From Oscillatoria acuminata PCC 6304 (lineage in GTDB: Bacteria; Cyanobacteriota; Cyanobacteriia; Cyanobacteriales; Laspinemataceae): DNA of 64,000 bases. The first letter of the stretch is position 1, and every line of letters starts with the position of its first letter. This document shows, one piece after another, positions 26,966-36,454 of this stretch. The stretch is from positions 5,953,227 through 6,017,226 of the forward strand of contig NC_019693.1 of the NCBI RefSeq assembly GCF_000317105.1, given 5' to 3'. Both the position numbers and the translations under genes were made by a program. Below the pieces are notes generated by a model. It ran no database searches and was not told where the DNA came from. It worked only from the letters and a program-made list of their open reading frames with translations.

Positions 26966-29900
26966 ATGCTTAATGGTATTCTGAAATGGTCGATCGCCCA
27001 GCGGTGGTTAGTCGTGATTGGAGCGATAATTGTCACAATTTTGGGCATTCATACCATTTCCCAAATGCCCTTAGATGTGTTTCCCAATTTTGCTCCTCCC
27101 CAAGTGGAAATTCAAACGGAAGCCCCTGGATTAGCCCCGGAAGAGGTGGAATCTTTGGTCACTTATCCGATTGAAAGCGCCATTAATGGAACTCCCGGAT
27201 TAGAAACCGTGCGATCGGCTTCGGGAGTCGGACTATCGGTGGTGAAAGTGATTTTTAAATGGGGGACTGATGAGTATCAAGCGCGGCAATTAGTCACCGA
27301 ACGATTGCAGCAAGCAGCCAGTCAATTACCCCAAGGGGTGGAAACGCCACAAATTTCGCCCATGTCTTCTCCAATTGGGACAATTATTCAATATGCCTTT
27401 ACGGTGACGGGAGAGGGAGAAACGACTTTAATGGGGTTAAGAGAATGGGTCGATCGCGATATTATTAATCGGTTGCTGGCTGTCCGAGGGGTGACTCAAG
27501 CCATTGCCTATGGCGGCGATGTTCGGCAATATCAGGTTTTAGCTGACCCGATACAATTACAGGCTTATAATGTGTCTTTAACTCAAGTTAGAGAGGCAGC
27601 AGAAGCAGCGAATACTAATGCTGCCGGTGGTTTTTTACAAAGTCCTGACCGGGAATTAATTATCCGAGGAATTGGTCGGATTGAATCCCTAGAAGATTTA
27701 AAAAAATCCGTGGTTACCTCCCGCAATGGGACACCGATTCTGTTAGAAGATGTGGCAGAGGTTAAAATTGGGGCGGCCTTGAAACGGGGCGATGGGAGTG
27801 TGAATGGACAATCTGCGGTGGTGGTGGTGGTGAATAAGCAACCCCTGGCGGATACTCCCACGGTAACGAAAGCAGTGGAGGAGGCGATCGCAGAACTACA
27901 GCCGAGTTTACCCCCCGATGTCAATGTGATGGTCACGTTTCGGCAATCGGACTTTATTGATGCTTCGATTAAAAATGTTCGCAACTCCCTCAGAGATGGA
28001 ATTATTATTGTTTCGATTATTTTGTTTTTGTTTTTAATGAATTGGCGCACTGCCGTGATTACCTTGAGTGCCATTCCCTTATCCCTAATTATTGGATTAA
28101 TGGTGATGAATCTCTTCGGTCAAGCGATTAATACCATGACCTTAGGGGGACTGGCGGTCGCCATTGGGTCCGTGGTAGATGACTCCATTGTAGATATGGA
28201 AAACTGCTACAGAGGGTTACGGAAAAATCAAGCGGCAGGGAATCCAATTCCTCCGCTTCAAGTGGTTTATGATACTTCTGTAGAAGTGCGGGTCAGTGTA
28301 TTATTTTCTACGGTAATTATTGCGGTGGTGTTTGCGCCTATTTTTACCTTAACTGGGGTTGAAGGGCGGATTTTTGCCCCGATGGGAGTGGCCTATTTAG
28401 TGTCAATTTTTGCCTCTACTTTTGTGGCATTGACTCTATCTCCGGCCTTATGTGCATTTTTATTAGCCTCTCAATCCTTACCGGAGGAAGATACCTGGGT
28501 TTCACGAGTGGCGGAACGACTGTATCGGCCTTTATTGCGGGTTTCAATTCAATGGCCGAGTCTGGTTTTAGGGATAGCTACGGCGGCATTTATTGCTTCT
28601 TTGATTGTCTTGCCTTCCCTGGGACGGGTGTTTTTACCGGAGTTTCAGGAACGCTCTTTAGTGAATGCAATGGTGCTCTATCCGGGAGTGTCTTTAGAAA
28701 TGACTAATCGGGCGGGATTAGCGATGCAAGATGCCTTGAAAGATGACCCTCGGTTTAGTTGGGTACAGTTGCGATCGGGACGAGCACCGGGAGATTCTGA
28801 TGCTGGGGGGGTAACTTTGGGACATTTGGATGTGGAGTTGAGTGATTTAGGGATACAAGATCGGGAGGGGGCGATCGCCAAGTTACGGGAAGAATTCGAG
28901 AAATTACCGGGTGTTGCCCCCAGTATTGGCGGATTTATCTCACACCGCATGGATGAAGTCCTCTCTGGGGTCAGAAGTGCGATCGCCGTCAAAGTCTTCG
29001 GTCCCGAACTCCCGGAACTCCGCACTCTGGGGGCGCAAGTCCGCGATCTGATGCGGGATATTCCCGGGGTGGTAGACTTGCAACTCGAACCTCAAGTGCC
29101 CATCCGTCAGGTGCAAATTCACTTCGATCGCCCTGCTGCTGCCCGCTATGGATTAACCGTGGGTCACTTGTCAGACACCCTGGAAACTGCCTTGAATGGA
29201 CGGGTGGTTTCCCAAGTCCTGGAACAACAACAATTATTCGATTTGGTCGTCTGGTTAAAAGAAGACTTTCGCAACAATTTAGACACCCTTCGCAACTTAT
29301 TAGTGGATACCCCTAACGGTACAAAAATTCCCCTCGCCCAAGTTGCCCGGATTGATTATGGCACGGGTCCTAATACCATTAACCGGGAAAATGTTTCGCG
29401 TTTAATTGTTGTTTCGGCCAATGTCTCGGGAAGAGATTTAGGTAGTGTTGTAGATGAAATTCGGGACAAGGTTCGCGAATCCGTGCAACTTCCGGGGGGA
29501 TATTTTATCCAATATGGGGGACAATTTGAATCGGAACAACGGGCAAGTCAAAATTTACTGATTTTTGGCTCATTAGCCCTGATTGTGATTGGAATTTTCA
29601 TGTATTTTGCCGTAAAATCTCTGGCGAGTACGGTAATGATTATGCTCAATCTTCCCTTAGCGATTACCGGCGGAATCTTTTCTGTTGCCTTGGGTGGTGG
29701 CGTTCTCTCGGTAGCTTCGATGGTGGGATTTATTACCTTGTTTGGGGTGGCCACTCGCAATGGGCTGTTATTGGTGGATAATTATAATTCTAAGCTGGCT
29801 GAAGGAATGCCGCTCAAATCGGTAATTTTTCAGGGTTCAAGGGAACGGTTGACGGCAATTTTAATGACGGCTTTAACTTCAGCGTTAGGGATGTTACCCT

Positions 29901-30109
29901 TGGCGACTGGAACCGGGGCCGGGAAGGAGATTTTACAACCGTTGGCGGTGGTTGTTTTGGGGGGATTATTTAGTTCCACGGCGTTAACCTTGTTGGTAAT
30001 TCCGGCACTTTATTCCCAATTTGGCCAAAGGTTAAAGCCGAAAAAAGTTTCTATACAAATTAGCGAGGAACGGTTTGATGAGGGAGTGAAACCCGTTACG
30101 AATTCTTAA
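26966..30109 (+). CDS. HME-RND heavy-metal efflux pump (CusA/CzcA-like)
   Basis: This inner-membrane proton antiporter exports metal ions through the adaptor. It has 1,047 residues, standard for the family: an N-terminal helix, a large periplasmic loop starting at FPNFAPPQVEIQTEAPGL, six helices, a second loop and six helices. The fourth helix carries VAIGSVVDDSIVDMEN, with acidic residues in the proton-relay positions but DD where CzcA-type pumps have DG. The metal cannot be fixed from this; the Cys-rich copper protein nearby favours copper. Its own operator lies upstream, and a lipoprotein gene begins 43 bp downstream. No outer-membrane factor gene is present. Confidence 0.93.
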   Translation: MLNGILKWSIAQRWLVVIGAIIVTILGIHTISQMPLDVFPNFAPPQVEIQTEAPGLAPEEVESLVTYPIESAINGTPGLETVRSASGVGLSVVKVIFKWGTDEYQARQLVTERLQQAASQLPQGVETPQISPMSSPIGTIIQYAFTVTGEGETTLMGLREWVDRDIINRLLAVRGVTQAIAYGGDVRQYQVLADPIQLQAYNVSLTQVREAAEAANTNAAGGFLQSPDRELIIRGIGRIESLEDLKKSVVTSRNGTPILLEDVAEVKIGAALKRGDGSVNGQSAVVVVVNKQPLADTPTVTKAVEEAIAELQPSLPPDVNVMVTFRQSDFIDASIKNVRNSLRDGIIIVSIILFLFLMNWRTAVITLSAIPLSLIIGLMVMNLFGQAINTMTLGGLAVAIGSVVDDSIVDMENCYRGLRKNQAAGNPIPPLQVVYDTSVEVRVSVLFSTVIIAVVFAPIFTLTGVEGRIFAPMGVAYLVSIFASTFVALTLSPALCAFLLASQSLPEEDTWVSRVAERLYRPLLRVSIQWPSLVLGIATAAFIASLIVLPSLGRVFLPEFQERSLVNAMVLYPGVSLEMTNRAGLAMQDALKDDPRFSWVQLRSGRAPGDSDAGGVTLGHLDVELSDLGIQDREGAIAKLREEFEKLPGVAPSIGGFISHRMDEVLSGVRSAIAVKVFGPELPELRTLGAQVRDLMRDIPGVVDLQLEPQVPIRQVQIHFDRPAAARYGLTVGHLSDTLETALNGRVVSQVLEQQQLFDLVVWLKEDFRNNLDTLRNLLVDTPNGTKIPLAQVARIDYGTGPNTINRENVSRLIVVSANVSGRDLGSVVDEIRDKVRESVQLPGGYFIQYGGQFESEQRASQNLLIFGSLALIVIGIFMYFAVKSLASTVMIMLNLPLAITGGIFSVALGGGVLSVASMVGFITLFGVATRNGLLLVDNYNSKLAEGMPLKSVIFQGSRERLTAILMTALTSALGMLPLATGTGAGKEILQPLAVVVLGGLFSSTALTLLVIPALYSQFGQRLKPKKVSIQISEERFDEGVKPVTNS

Positions 30110-30152
30110 GATGTTGTCAAGAATGGAATGTCATACCCAAGGAGAAATAAAA

Positions 30153-30635
30153 ATGTGGCGATCGCTCAAATTAGGCTCAATTGCTGTGGTTAGTCTGGGA
30201 TTAATCGCGTTAACTGCTTGTGGAACTACAGAACCGGAGACGAATGTGCTAGAACCGGAGACGGAAACTCCCACGGAAAAGGCAGCAACGCCTATGGCAA
30301 CGACTCCCGACGGACACCCGACTCAAGGGGGACAGGTGATTGAAATGGGTCCGTATCATTTAGAGTTGTTGGCGTTACCGGAACCCGGAGGGGTGCATTT
30401 AGATTTTTATCTGCAAACAGGGGATACTCATGAAGCGATTCCTGGTGCAACAGTAACCGCGCAGGTGGAAACACCCACTGGGGAACAACGAACCCTAGAA
30501 CTGCTGTATGACGAACCGGGGGAACATTATGCCGCCTTCCTGCCTGCGGAAGTATCTGGAGAGTATAAGGTGGTCGTCTTGACGGATATTCAGGGTGAAA
30601 AAGTTAATGGGCGGTTTACGTTCAATCGGGAATAG
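30153..30635 (+). CDS. Lipoprotein of the copper efflux operon
   Basis: The protein has 160 residues from ATG 30153, with AAGGAG eight bases upstream; the longer reading from 30111 is rejected. The signal ends at the lipobox LTAC. A Thr/Glu/Pro-rich linker leads to a beta-rich domain (GGQVIEMGPYHLELLALPEP, then VHLDFYLQTGD, AIPGATVTAQVETPTGEQ and EYKVVVLTDIQGE). This layout resembles YtkA/CopC-like immunoglobulin-type domains found next to copper transporters, but the exact family was not recognised. It is probably co-transcribed with the pump and may bind metal at the membrane. Confidence 0.8.
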   Translation: MWRSLKLGSIAVVSLGLIALTACGTTEPETNVLEPETETPTEKAATPMATTPDGHPTQGGQVIEMGPYHLELLALPEPGGVHLDFYLQTGDTHEAIPGATVTAQVETPTGEQRTLELLYDEPGEHYAAFLPAEVSGEYKVVVLTDIQGEKVNGRFTFNRE

Positions 30636-30708
30636 GGGGAATCTTGCACTTGAAGGGGAGATGTTACCGTTGAGTCTGAATTAACTCACAAGGGCGATCG
30701 CCCAAAAG

Positions 30709-30738
30709 AAAAAGCTCAGATGAATATCTGAGCTTTTT
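30709..30738. terminator. Rho-independent terminator, bidirectional
   Basis: AAAAAGCTCAGAT and its exact complement form a 13-bp stem with a GAAT loop. The stem ends in T5 on the plus strand and A5 before it, so it can end both the copper operon and the convergent RRM gene. Confidence 0.9.
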
Positions 30739-30891
30739 CGGGTTAAGCTATAATGACGAAAAGGGTTCGCCTGATGGATGTCCAGAAAAAAACTCTCCGA
30801 TTTTTAGCAGAAGATTTCGGCACCGAAGGTTTCAGTGCGTCTAACCTGCTCGTTCGGGAGATTTCATCGTTTGGATTTCCACTAATCTAGC

Positions 30892-31212
30892 TTAGTAGCC
30901 TTGAGAGAAGTTGTTGCGACGGCCACCACGACCGCCGCCGCCACCGCCGCCACCAAAGGAACCTCGGTCTTCACGGGGTTTGGCTTTGTTGACTTTCATA
31001 TCGCGCCCCATCCACTCAGCCCCATCAAGGGCTTCAATCGCAGCGGTTTCTTCAGTTTCAGTGGCCATTTCCACAAAAGCAAAGCCACGCACCCGGCCCG
31101 TTTCCCGGTCGGTGGGCAGATTCACGCGCTTAACCGAGCCATATTCTGCAAATACGGCGTTTAGATCTTCTTGGGTAACTTCATAAGAAAGATTACCAAC
31201 GTAAATAGACAT
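30892..31212 (-). CDS. RRM RNA-binding protein with glycine-rich tail (cyanobacterial Rbp)
   Basis: This protein binds single-stranded RNA through one RRM. It has 106 residues: RNP2 is SIYVGNLSY at residues 2-10 and RNP1 is GFAFVEM near 44-50, inside ETGRVRGFAFVEMATETEET. A short Gly/Arg tail (GGGGGGGGRGGRR) follows. Such Rbp proteins in cyanobacteria are often cold-induced and affect mRNA localisation and stability; long 5' leaders are common, and 600 bp of gene-free DNA lies upstream here. The size and architecture are typical. Confidence 0.95.
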   Translation of the reverse strand: MSIYVGNLSYEVTQEDLNAVFAEYGSVKRVNLPTDRETGRVRGFAFVEMATETEETAAIEALDGAEWMGRDMKVNKAKPREDRGSFGGGGGGGGRGGRRNNFSQGY

Positions 31213-31851
31213 GGACTAACTCCAGAAATTCAACGGATGTAGAGGTCAAGTTTTCGGAGAGAAGCCTGTCCAGACGAAAGGGAGAAATACCTATCAATAC
31301 TCGAAACAAACACTGCAACCGAATTTCAATCTCATCCATAAGAATAACACAGTTTTTTCACTTTGGGGAAAGCCATTGGTATTTTTTACTAAAATTGGCT
31401 GAAACCCTTTACCTGAAGTATTTTCTGGAATTGAAATTCCCAGGCGATCGCCTCTTTTGGGGTAACAAATTTCCCCAGTTCCATCCCTCAACCTTCAACA
31501 TCCCACAAGGGTTCTTGAGTCATACTAGGAACCTCTTGCCTCTGAACCTATTGCAAGTGACGAGAGAAAATTCGGTAAACAAGGCCCCGGGACATCTGGG
31601 GATTTGCGGCCCTTTCAAGTCTGGAACCCTCCGATCAACTCCCTAGAGAATCGGGTCAATTCATGTCCGGCCCTGGCTATAGAGGGAGTGACATTGCTAA
31701 TGTTGCGGAAATCCGGACCGTTCCCCAGCAACTGCCTCTACATTTTTGATCATTCCTGCTAAACTCTCTGTCAAAGTCCGGTTAGCAGAATCGCTCAACG
31801 GAAAAACTCACCATAACCCAGAAACGCTACTCTATATTGAGGAAAGGAAAA
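31213..31851. other. Gene-free spacer between divergent genes
   Basis: It probably holds the promoter and leader of the RRM gene and, near its right end, the promoter of the small exported protein. No repeat or convincing hairpin was recognised. An open frame at 31395-31646 lacks a ribosome-binding site and protein character. Confidence 0.5.
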
Positions 31852-32316
31852 ATGTGTGTATCCTGTCTATTGATCTCAACCCTCATGATCTTTACACCAG
31901 CACAAGCGGTTGACCAAAACCCTGACAGTATCTCCATCCCAACTTACAATCAGGAGTCACCCTCGATCGTCGCCCAGGAAAACCAAGCGGCGATCGCCAC
32001 GTTACTCAACAAGCTGCCCGACTCCCCAGAATTAGACCCCTTACGAGTTGAACTCAATAGTCTCTACGCCGAATTAGGAGTGGCTCAAAATGATGCTGAA
32101 GCCGATCTCGCCCTTGATCGCGCCGTAGAAGCTGTTCGCGATCGCTTCATTGATAACCCCAATGTGGGACAAATCCGGGAAATTCTGATGGACTTGCGCG
32201 AGGCGGAATTTGAAAAACTCTCTGAGGATCTTTCCTCCCTCCTGTTTCCTCAACAAACCGCTTCCTCCCTCAATCTGCTTCAGTCCCAAAGCAGTCGATG
32301 GGGTTGGCTTTCCTAA
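31852..32316 (+). CDS. Exported hypothetical protein
   Basis: The protein has 154 residues. ATG 31852 is chosen because GAGGAAAGGA lies directly upstream; a TTG 15 bases earlier would place that site inside the gene. The N-terminus MCVSCLLISTLMIFTPAQA is a signal peptide with likely cleavage after AQA. The mature part is helical and acidic (DSPELDPLRVELNSLYAELG, AEADLALDRAVEAVRDRF, VGQIREILMDLREAEFEKL). The family was not recognised. Confidence 0.65.
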   Translation: MCVSCLLISTLMIFTPAQAVDQNPDSISIPTYNQESPSIVAQENQAAIATLLNKLPDSPELDPLRVELNSLYAELGVAQNDAEADLALDRAVEAVRDRFIDNPNVGQIREILMDLREAEFEKLSEDLSSLLFPQQTASSLNLLQSQSSRWGWLS

Positions 32317-32798
32317 GCAATGCCAATGGTGACCCTTCCTGGGCGAGAATGTTCTGTATTTCCGATGGTTGTTCTATCTATATAGCCTAGCGTTGACATC
32401 TAGGGACTCTACGATGAAATGCATCGGGATAGGTATAAATCTTATAAATCTATAAAGATGCTTTCGGGAAAGGAGCACAGCGGTGCTTCTTTTTTTTCTT
32501 AGAAAATTTCTCCCCAACGCCCTTGACATTGACCGCGCCCTTATGATTTGGTCTGAATCCCTCCCTAGAAGCCGTCCGGGTTAACGCTTCCTGTCCCGGA
32601 CTGGGGGCGTGCAGCTTTTTTGCAAATATACCGCTAAAACCTGGATATAATCAAGAGGAGCGCTTTAGGGGTAAGGGAGACAGGAGATTTCGAGACTCCT
32701 GAATTACTTCATCAAATTTTTAAATTAAAGTTTTACCAACCGGCTAAAAATATGGTATCCTGGCTAACATCATCTTAAAAATATCTCCCAAAAGAAAG
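32317..32798. other. Spacer with terminator-like hairpin
   Basis: The hairpin GAGCAC-AGCG-GTGCTT followed by T8 (32473-32497) looks like an intrinsic terminator. It lies 160 bp after the exported-protein gene and directly after a TATAAAT-rich stretch, so it could end a short RNA starting near 32450 rather than the gene. Nothing else was recognised. Confidence 0.5.
32473..32497 (+). terminator. Intrinsic terminator
   Basis: A 6-bp stem (one G-T pair) with a 4-nt loop is followed by an uninterrupted run of eight T. It is the best T-tract terminator in this part of the window. Confidence 0.65.
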
Positions 32799-33674
32799 AT
32801 GTCAAAGTTCATAACTTGTGCTAGGGGCCTAGAGGTCGAGTTTTTCTTTCGGAAAGGATTGAGCCTGAGTGAAGCGGGAAACTATACCGGAGCGATCGCC
32901 AGCTACGACAAAGCTCTCGAACTAGACCCCAATGCCGATGAAATCTGGTACTGTCGCGGCAATGCGCTGTACAACTTGGGGCGGACTAATCCTGCCATCA
33001 AAAGCTACGACATGGCGCTAGAGCTAAATCCGGGCTGTTATCAGGCTCTGATCAATCGTGGCAACGCCCTCGATGACAGCGGACGCCACCAGGAAGCGGT
33101 GGAGAGCTACGATCGCGTCTTACGGCTCAAACCCGATCATCATCGCACCTGGAATAATCGTGGCATTGCTCTCGGGAACTTGGGTAAATATGACGAAGCG
33201 ATCGCCAGCTATGATCGGGCGATCGAGTTCAAACCGGACTATTCCCGCGCCTGGTATCATCGAGGACTGGCCCTCAAAAGCATGGGACTCACGGAAAAAA
33301 CCTTAGCCTGTTATGACAAAGCCCTCGCCTCACAACCGGACTTCTACGAAGTGTGGAACAATCGTGGGAACACTTTATACTTGTTAAAGCGATATTCCGA
33401 AGCGATCTCCAGTTACGACAAAGCCGTACAATCCTTCCCCAACTATCATTGGGCTTGGTACAATCGCGGCGTTGTTCTACAAGAACTCAACCGCAATGAA
33501 GAGGCGATCGTCAGTCTCGATAAAGCAGTCACCCTCAACCCGAAAAATGCTGAAGCCTGGTATTATCGGGCCTTAGCCCTAGAAGCCTTAGACTGCACCC
33601 GTAGCGCTGCCGCCAGTTATGATAAAGCCTACGAACTCAAACCGAATCTCAGTATCGAGTCCCCGACCCGCTAA
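32799..33674 (+). CDS. TPR-repeat protein
   Basis: The protein has 291 residues made almost wholly of about eight tetratricopeptide repeats of 34 residues (consensus AW-x-NRG-x-AL-x-x-LG-x-x-x-EAI-x-SYD-x-AL-x-x-x-P-x-x). The repeats form a superhelix for protein-protein contacts. There is no signal peptide or catalytic domain. ATG 32799 is used; residues before the first repeat (SKFITCARGLEVEFFFRK) are unremarkable. The partner is unknown. It is transcribed toward cbiD, but a 150-bp gap makes an operon uncertain. Confidence 0.88.
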   Translation: MSKFITCARGLEVEFFFRKGLSLSEAGNYTGAIASYDKALELDPNADEIWYCRGNALYNLGRTNPAIKSYDMALELNPGCYQALINRGNALDDSGRHQEAVESYDRVLRLKPDHHRTWNNRGIALGNLGKYDEAIASYDRAIEFKPDYSRAWYHRGLALKSMGLTEKTLACYDKALASQPDFYEVWNNRGNTLYLLKRYSEAISSYDKAVQSFPNYHWAWYNRGVVLQELNRNEEAIVSLDKAVTLNPKNAEAWYYRALALEALDCTRSAAASYDKAYELKPNLSIESPTR

Positions 33675-33824
33675 ACTATTGGCTAACGGTCCAAATCCTG
33701 AAGGGAACAGAATGGCGATCGGGCTTAAACAGCCTCCTCCAACAGGAATTCAACCCAAACCTGAATTCTCTTAGTCCCTCAACAGCAAATCAGCGTACCC
33801 TGGATAATCAGAGGCCCTCTTAAC

Positions 33825-34922
33825 ATGGCAAAAACCGGCTACACCCTACCCGTTTTCGCCGTGGCTGCGGCGAAAGCGGCCCTGATGGTGCTGTCTCCCG
33901 GTTCAGAGGCCCCAAAAACGGTCACCCTTGACTTGATGCCCGAACTTGTCGAGATTCCCATCTACCAAGTCGCCCAACTCGATGGCACTTCCGCCCTAGG
34001 CATCACCCGAAGCGATCCGGGGGATAACCTGGACTTGACTCGAAATACTCCCATTTGGGCTAGGGTCACATGGACCCCCCGCCAAAGCCAACCCTTAATC
34101 TTAGAAGCCGGTGAAGGATTAGGCAAAACCGAAACGGGAGAACCCGCCATTTATCACTATGCGCGCCAACTCTTTGAGCGAAATTTATTTCCCTTAATTC
34201 CTGAAGATCAAACCCTAATTGTCTCCATCATTTTACCCGAAGGACGGCAACTCGCCAGCCGGACTTCTAATGCTGCCTTTGGCATTTTAGAGGGACTTGC
34301 CTTACTCGGAACCAGTGGGATTTCTCAACCCCTCTCTGCCGCTGACCATCTCGATGAATTTCGGCAAATTTTGCAGGGCAAAGTTAAAAATTCCCCTCAT
34401 TTAACCTTTTGCATTGGCAATAATGGTCTCGGGGTGGCCCAACGGTTAGGCATTCCCGAATCGGCGATCGTCCAAACAGGAAATTGGATCGGGGCGCTGT
34501 TGGTTGAAGCCGGATTGCGCGGTGCCCAATCGGTTCTGCTTTTGGGATATCAGGGAAAATTGATTAAATTAGCTGGGGGAATTTTTAATACTTCCAGCCA
34601 TATTGCCGATGCCAAATTAGAGATTCTCAGTGCCGCAGTGGTGCGCGCAGGGGGAGATTTGGCGACGGTAGAAGCAGTTTTACAGGCTAAAACTGCCGAT
34701 GCTGCTTATTTTGCAATTAAAGAACGAGGACTGGCTGAGGTAGTTTTTAATAATTTAGCGGAAAAAATCAGTTATAAGGCTCAGAATTATGTTAAAAAAT
34801 ATGCCGATACTGCTTTAGAAGTTGGCACGATTTTATTTAACCGCCAAGGGGAAATTATTACTCAAAATAACCCCTCTTTGTGGCAATGGGAGGGGACCGC
34901 AAGTGGATTTAGGGGGTGGTAG
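33825..34922 (+). CDS. cbiD: Cobalt-precorrin-5B C1-methyltransferase CbiD
   Basis: CbiD methylates C1 of cobalt-precorrin-5B with SAM in the anaerobic cobalamin (or pseudocobalamin) pathway. The protein has 365 residues, the family length. It begins MAKTGYTLPVFAVAAAKAAL, a form of the CbiD N-terminal motif, and contains DPGDNLDLTRNTPIWA, AGEGLGKTETGEPAI, GNNGLGVAQRLGI, then LLLGYQGKLIKLAGGIFNTSSHIADAK. No other cobalamin gene or B12 riboswitch was found in the window. A 22-bp tandem repeat begins four bases after the stop. Confidence 0.93.
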   Translation: MAKTGYTLPVFAVAAAKAALMVLSPGSEAPKTVTLDLMPELVEIPIYQVAQLDGTSALGITRSDPGDNLDLTRNTPIWARVTWTPRQSQPLILEAGEGLGKTETGEPAIYHYARQLFERNLFPLIPEDQTLIVSIILPEGRQLASRTSNAAFGILEGLALLGTSGISQPLSAADHLDEFRQILQGKVKNSPHLTFCIGNNGLGVAQRLGIPESAIVQTGNWIGALLVEAGLRGAQSVLLLGYQGKLIKLAGGIFNTSSHIADAKLEILSAAVVRAGGDLATVEAVLQAKTADAAYFAIKERGLAEVVFNNLAEKISYKAQNYVKKYADTALEVGTILFNRQGEIITQNNPSLWQWEGTASGFRGW

Positions 34923-34925
34923 ACA

Positions 34926-34969
34926 ACTAGCCCTGTCAAAGTGTGTAACTAGCCCTGTCAAGGTGTGTA
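34926..34969. repeat. 22-bp tandem direct repeat
   Basis: ACTAGCCCTGTCAAAGTGTG plus TA (34926-34947) is repeated at once with one change (34948-34969). Sixteen bases of the same motif, TAGCCCTGTCAAGGTG, also occur at 5456-5471. Confidence 0.85.
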
Positions 34970-34972
34970 GAT

Positions 34973-35025
34973 TGTAGGGGCTTCGATACTCGAAGCCCCT
35001 AGGGCGCAAGCATTGCGCCCCTACG
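34973..35025. repeat. TGTAGGGGC-family double palindrome
   Basis: Two hairpins lie side by side: TAGGGGCTTCGA-TAC-TCGAAGCCCCTA and GGGCGCAA-GCA-TTGCGCCC. The outer frame TGTAGGGGC / GCCCCTAC is the same as in the other family members, while the inner stem differs. It lies between convergent genes. Confidence 0.8.
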
Positions 35026-35085
35026 AGAAATAACGATTTTTCGTCATTAAAATTTATCACCAATTCAGGGCTAGGGGTAAACAAC

Positions 35086-35544
35086 TTACAACCGACGATC
35101 GCGATCGCCCATCACACTCTCCCGACTTTGGCGCTGAAACTGAGGTATCGGTTCCCTAGAAGAATGTCGCAACAACACGAAGGGAATCGTCAGAACCCCG
35201 ACAATCATCACCGTTGCTGCCGTTAACCAGACCATCCAGCGACTTGGACGATAGGCGCTAAATTCGATTTGTTGAAAGACTCGATTGTAGCGCCAAACGG
35301 AGAGGGGAATAAAAATAATTCCCATAATTACCAATGCCACCCCCAGGGTTTGGGAATCAATGGCGATCGCCGGTACAGAGTCCGGTTCACCCGTCACACT
35401 AGCTTGTAACTCCCGTAAAAATAGACCAAAACGGGCGATCGCAAATCCAAAGCCAATCATGCCAATGGAAGTCCGCAACCAAGCTAAAAACGTCCGTTCA
35501 TTGGCTTGATGTTCTCGCTGTCGGTCTATTTTGTCCTGAGTCAT
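35086..35544 (-). CDS. DUF202 (YidH-type) membrane protein
   Basis: The protein has 152 residues from ATG 35544; ATG 35556, four codons earlier, is an equal alternative. The DUF202 start is clear: REHQANERTFLAWLRTSIGM then IGFGFAIARFGLFL, with three membrane helices (about 30-50, 73-93 and 112-135). The function of the family is unknown. The C-terminal tail is basic. It converges with cbiD across a double palindrome. Confidence 0.88.
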   Translation of the reverse strand: MTQDKIDRQREHQANERTFLAWLRTSIGMIGFGFAIARFGLFLRELQASVTGEPDSVPAIAIDSQTLGVALVIMGIIFIPLSVWRYNRVFQQIEFSAYRPSRWMVWLTAATVMIVGVLTIPFVLLRHSSREPIPQFQRQSRESVMGDRDRRL

Positions 35545-35568
35545 TGCTACTCCCATTAACCCCTAATT

Positions 35569-35599
35569 TGTAGGGGCGATTCGCTTTCTCGCCCCTACA
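35569..35599. repeat. TGTAGGGGC-family palindrome, imperfect
   Basis: TGTAGGGGCGA and TCGCCCCTACA-type arms enclose a short loop (TTCGCTTTC). It lies between two minus-strand genes and may end the yajQ transcript. Confidence 0.75.
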
Positions 35600-35639
35600 G
35601 ATAGGGATTGCTCTCCAAGGAACTTCTCCCCCTACCCAA

Positions 35640-36131
35640 TTACCGATAGTTGGTAAACTGTAACGCGACCGGCCAATCTTCCTGTTTAATCAACTGCATC
35701 GCTTCTTGCAAATCATCTTTCGACTTACTAGAAACCCGCACCGCATCCCCTTGAATTGAGCCTTGAACCTTCTTCAACTCATCTCGAAGTAACTTCGTGA
35801 TTTGTTTACCCACCTCTTGGGCGATGCCTTTTTTGAGCTTAATCACCTGACGAATGCGGTTACCACTGGCGGTTTCTTCCTTGCCATACTCAAAAATTTT
35901 CAACGACAAATTCCGCTTAACCGCCTTTTGTTGCAGTACCGACTGAACCGCCTCTAAGGTCATATTGCTATTAGTATTGATGACAATTTCATCATCCCCG
36001 AGTTCAACCGTGGTATTGGTATCTTTCAGGTCGTAACGACTGGTAATTTCCCGATTGGTTTGGTCAATCGTATTAACGAGTTCCTGGCGATCGAAATCGC
36101 TGACAATATCAAATGAATAGGTTGAAGCCAT
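35640..36131 (-). CDS. yajQ: YajQ family nucleotide-binding protein (UPF0234)
   Basis: The protein has 163 residues, the family length. The hallmark start [20 protein letters not shown], then [26 protein letters not shown] and [19 protein letters not shown] identify it. Family members bind nucleotides, RNA or cyclic di-GMP in different bacteria; which applies here is unknown. It has no neighbour of related function. Confidence 0.95.
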   Translation of the reverse strand: MASTYSFDIVSDFDRQELVNTIDQTNREITSRYDLKDTNTTVELGDDEIVINTNSNMTLEAVQSVLQQKAVKRNLSLKIFEYGKEETASGNRIRQVIKLKKGIAQEVGKQITKLLRDELKKVQGSIQGDAVRVSSKSKDDLQEAMQLIKQEDWPVALQFTNYR

Positions 36132-36454
36132 GAATAAAACGTGACTAATTATCCGTACAACTACAAATTACTAGAACATCAAACCACTCGAAGAGGGGGA
36201 CAAACTGCCAGTGCCAGACATCAGCGATCGCCTCCGTGAGTTCGTCTTGCAACGTTCTTCCGGAAAATAGACGAATCGATTAGCCTCGGGGCCATTGCCT
36301 GGGAGTCTTTAAACAATAACTGACCTAGGCAACGGCAGTTTCATCTCTTCTTCGCGGGGAAATTTTAGAGTAAAACGGGAACAAACACAAGCGTATCCAA
36401 ACGCCAAATGGGAAATCCGATCGCAGGGTCAAGCCTAGGTAAACGAGGATGCCC
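36132..36454. other. Gene-free spacer
   Basis: No gene, repeat or strong stem-loop was recognised. It presumably holds the yajQ promoter and the 3' end of the DprA-like gene. Confidence 0.5.

Noticed and set aside
26966-30109. Assignment of the pump to copper specifically
   Set aside because: The transmembrane-helix signature does not decide the metal; only the neighbouring Cys-rich protein points to copper, so the call stays general.
30901-31186. Two plus-strand frames rich in Ala, Thr and Pro
   Set aside because: They are antisense shadows of the glycine-rich RRM gene.
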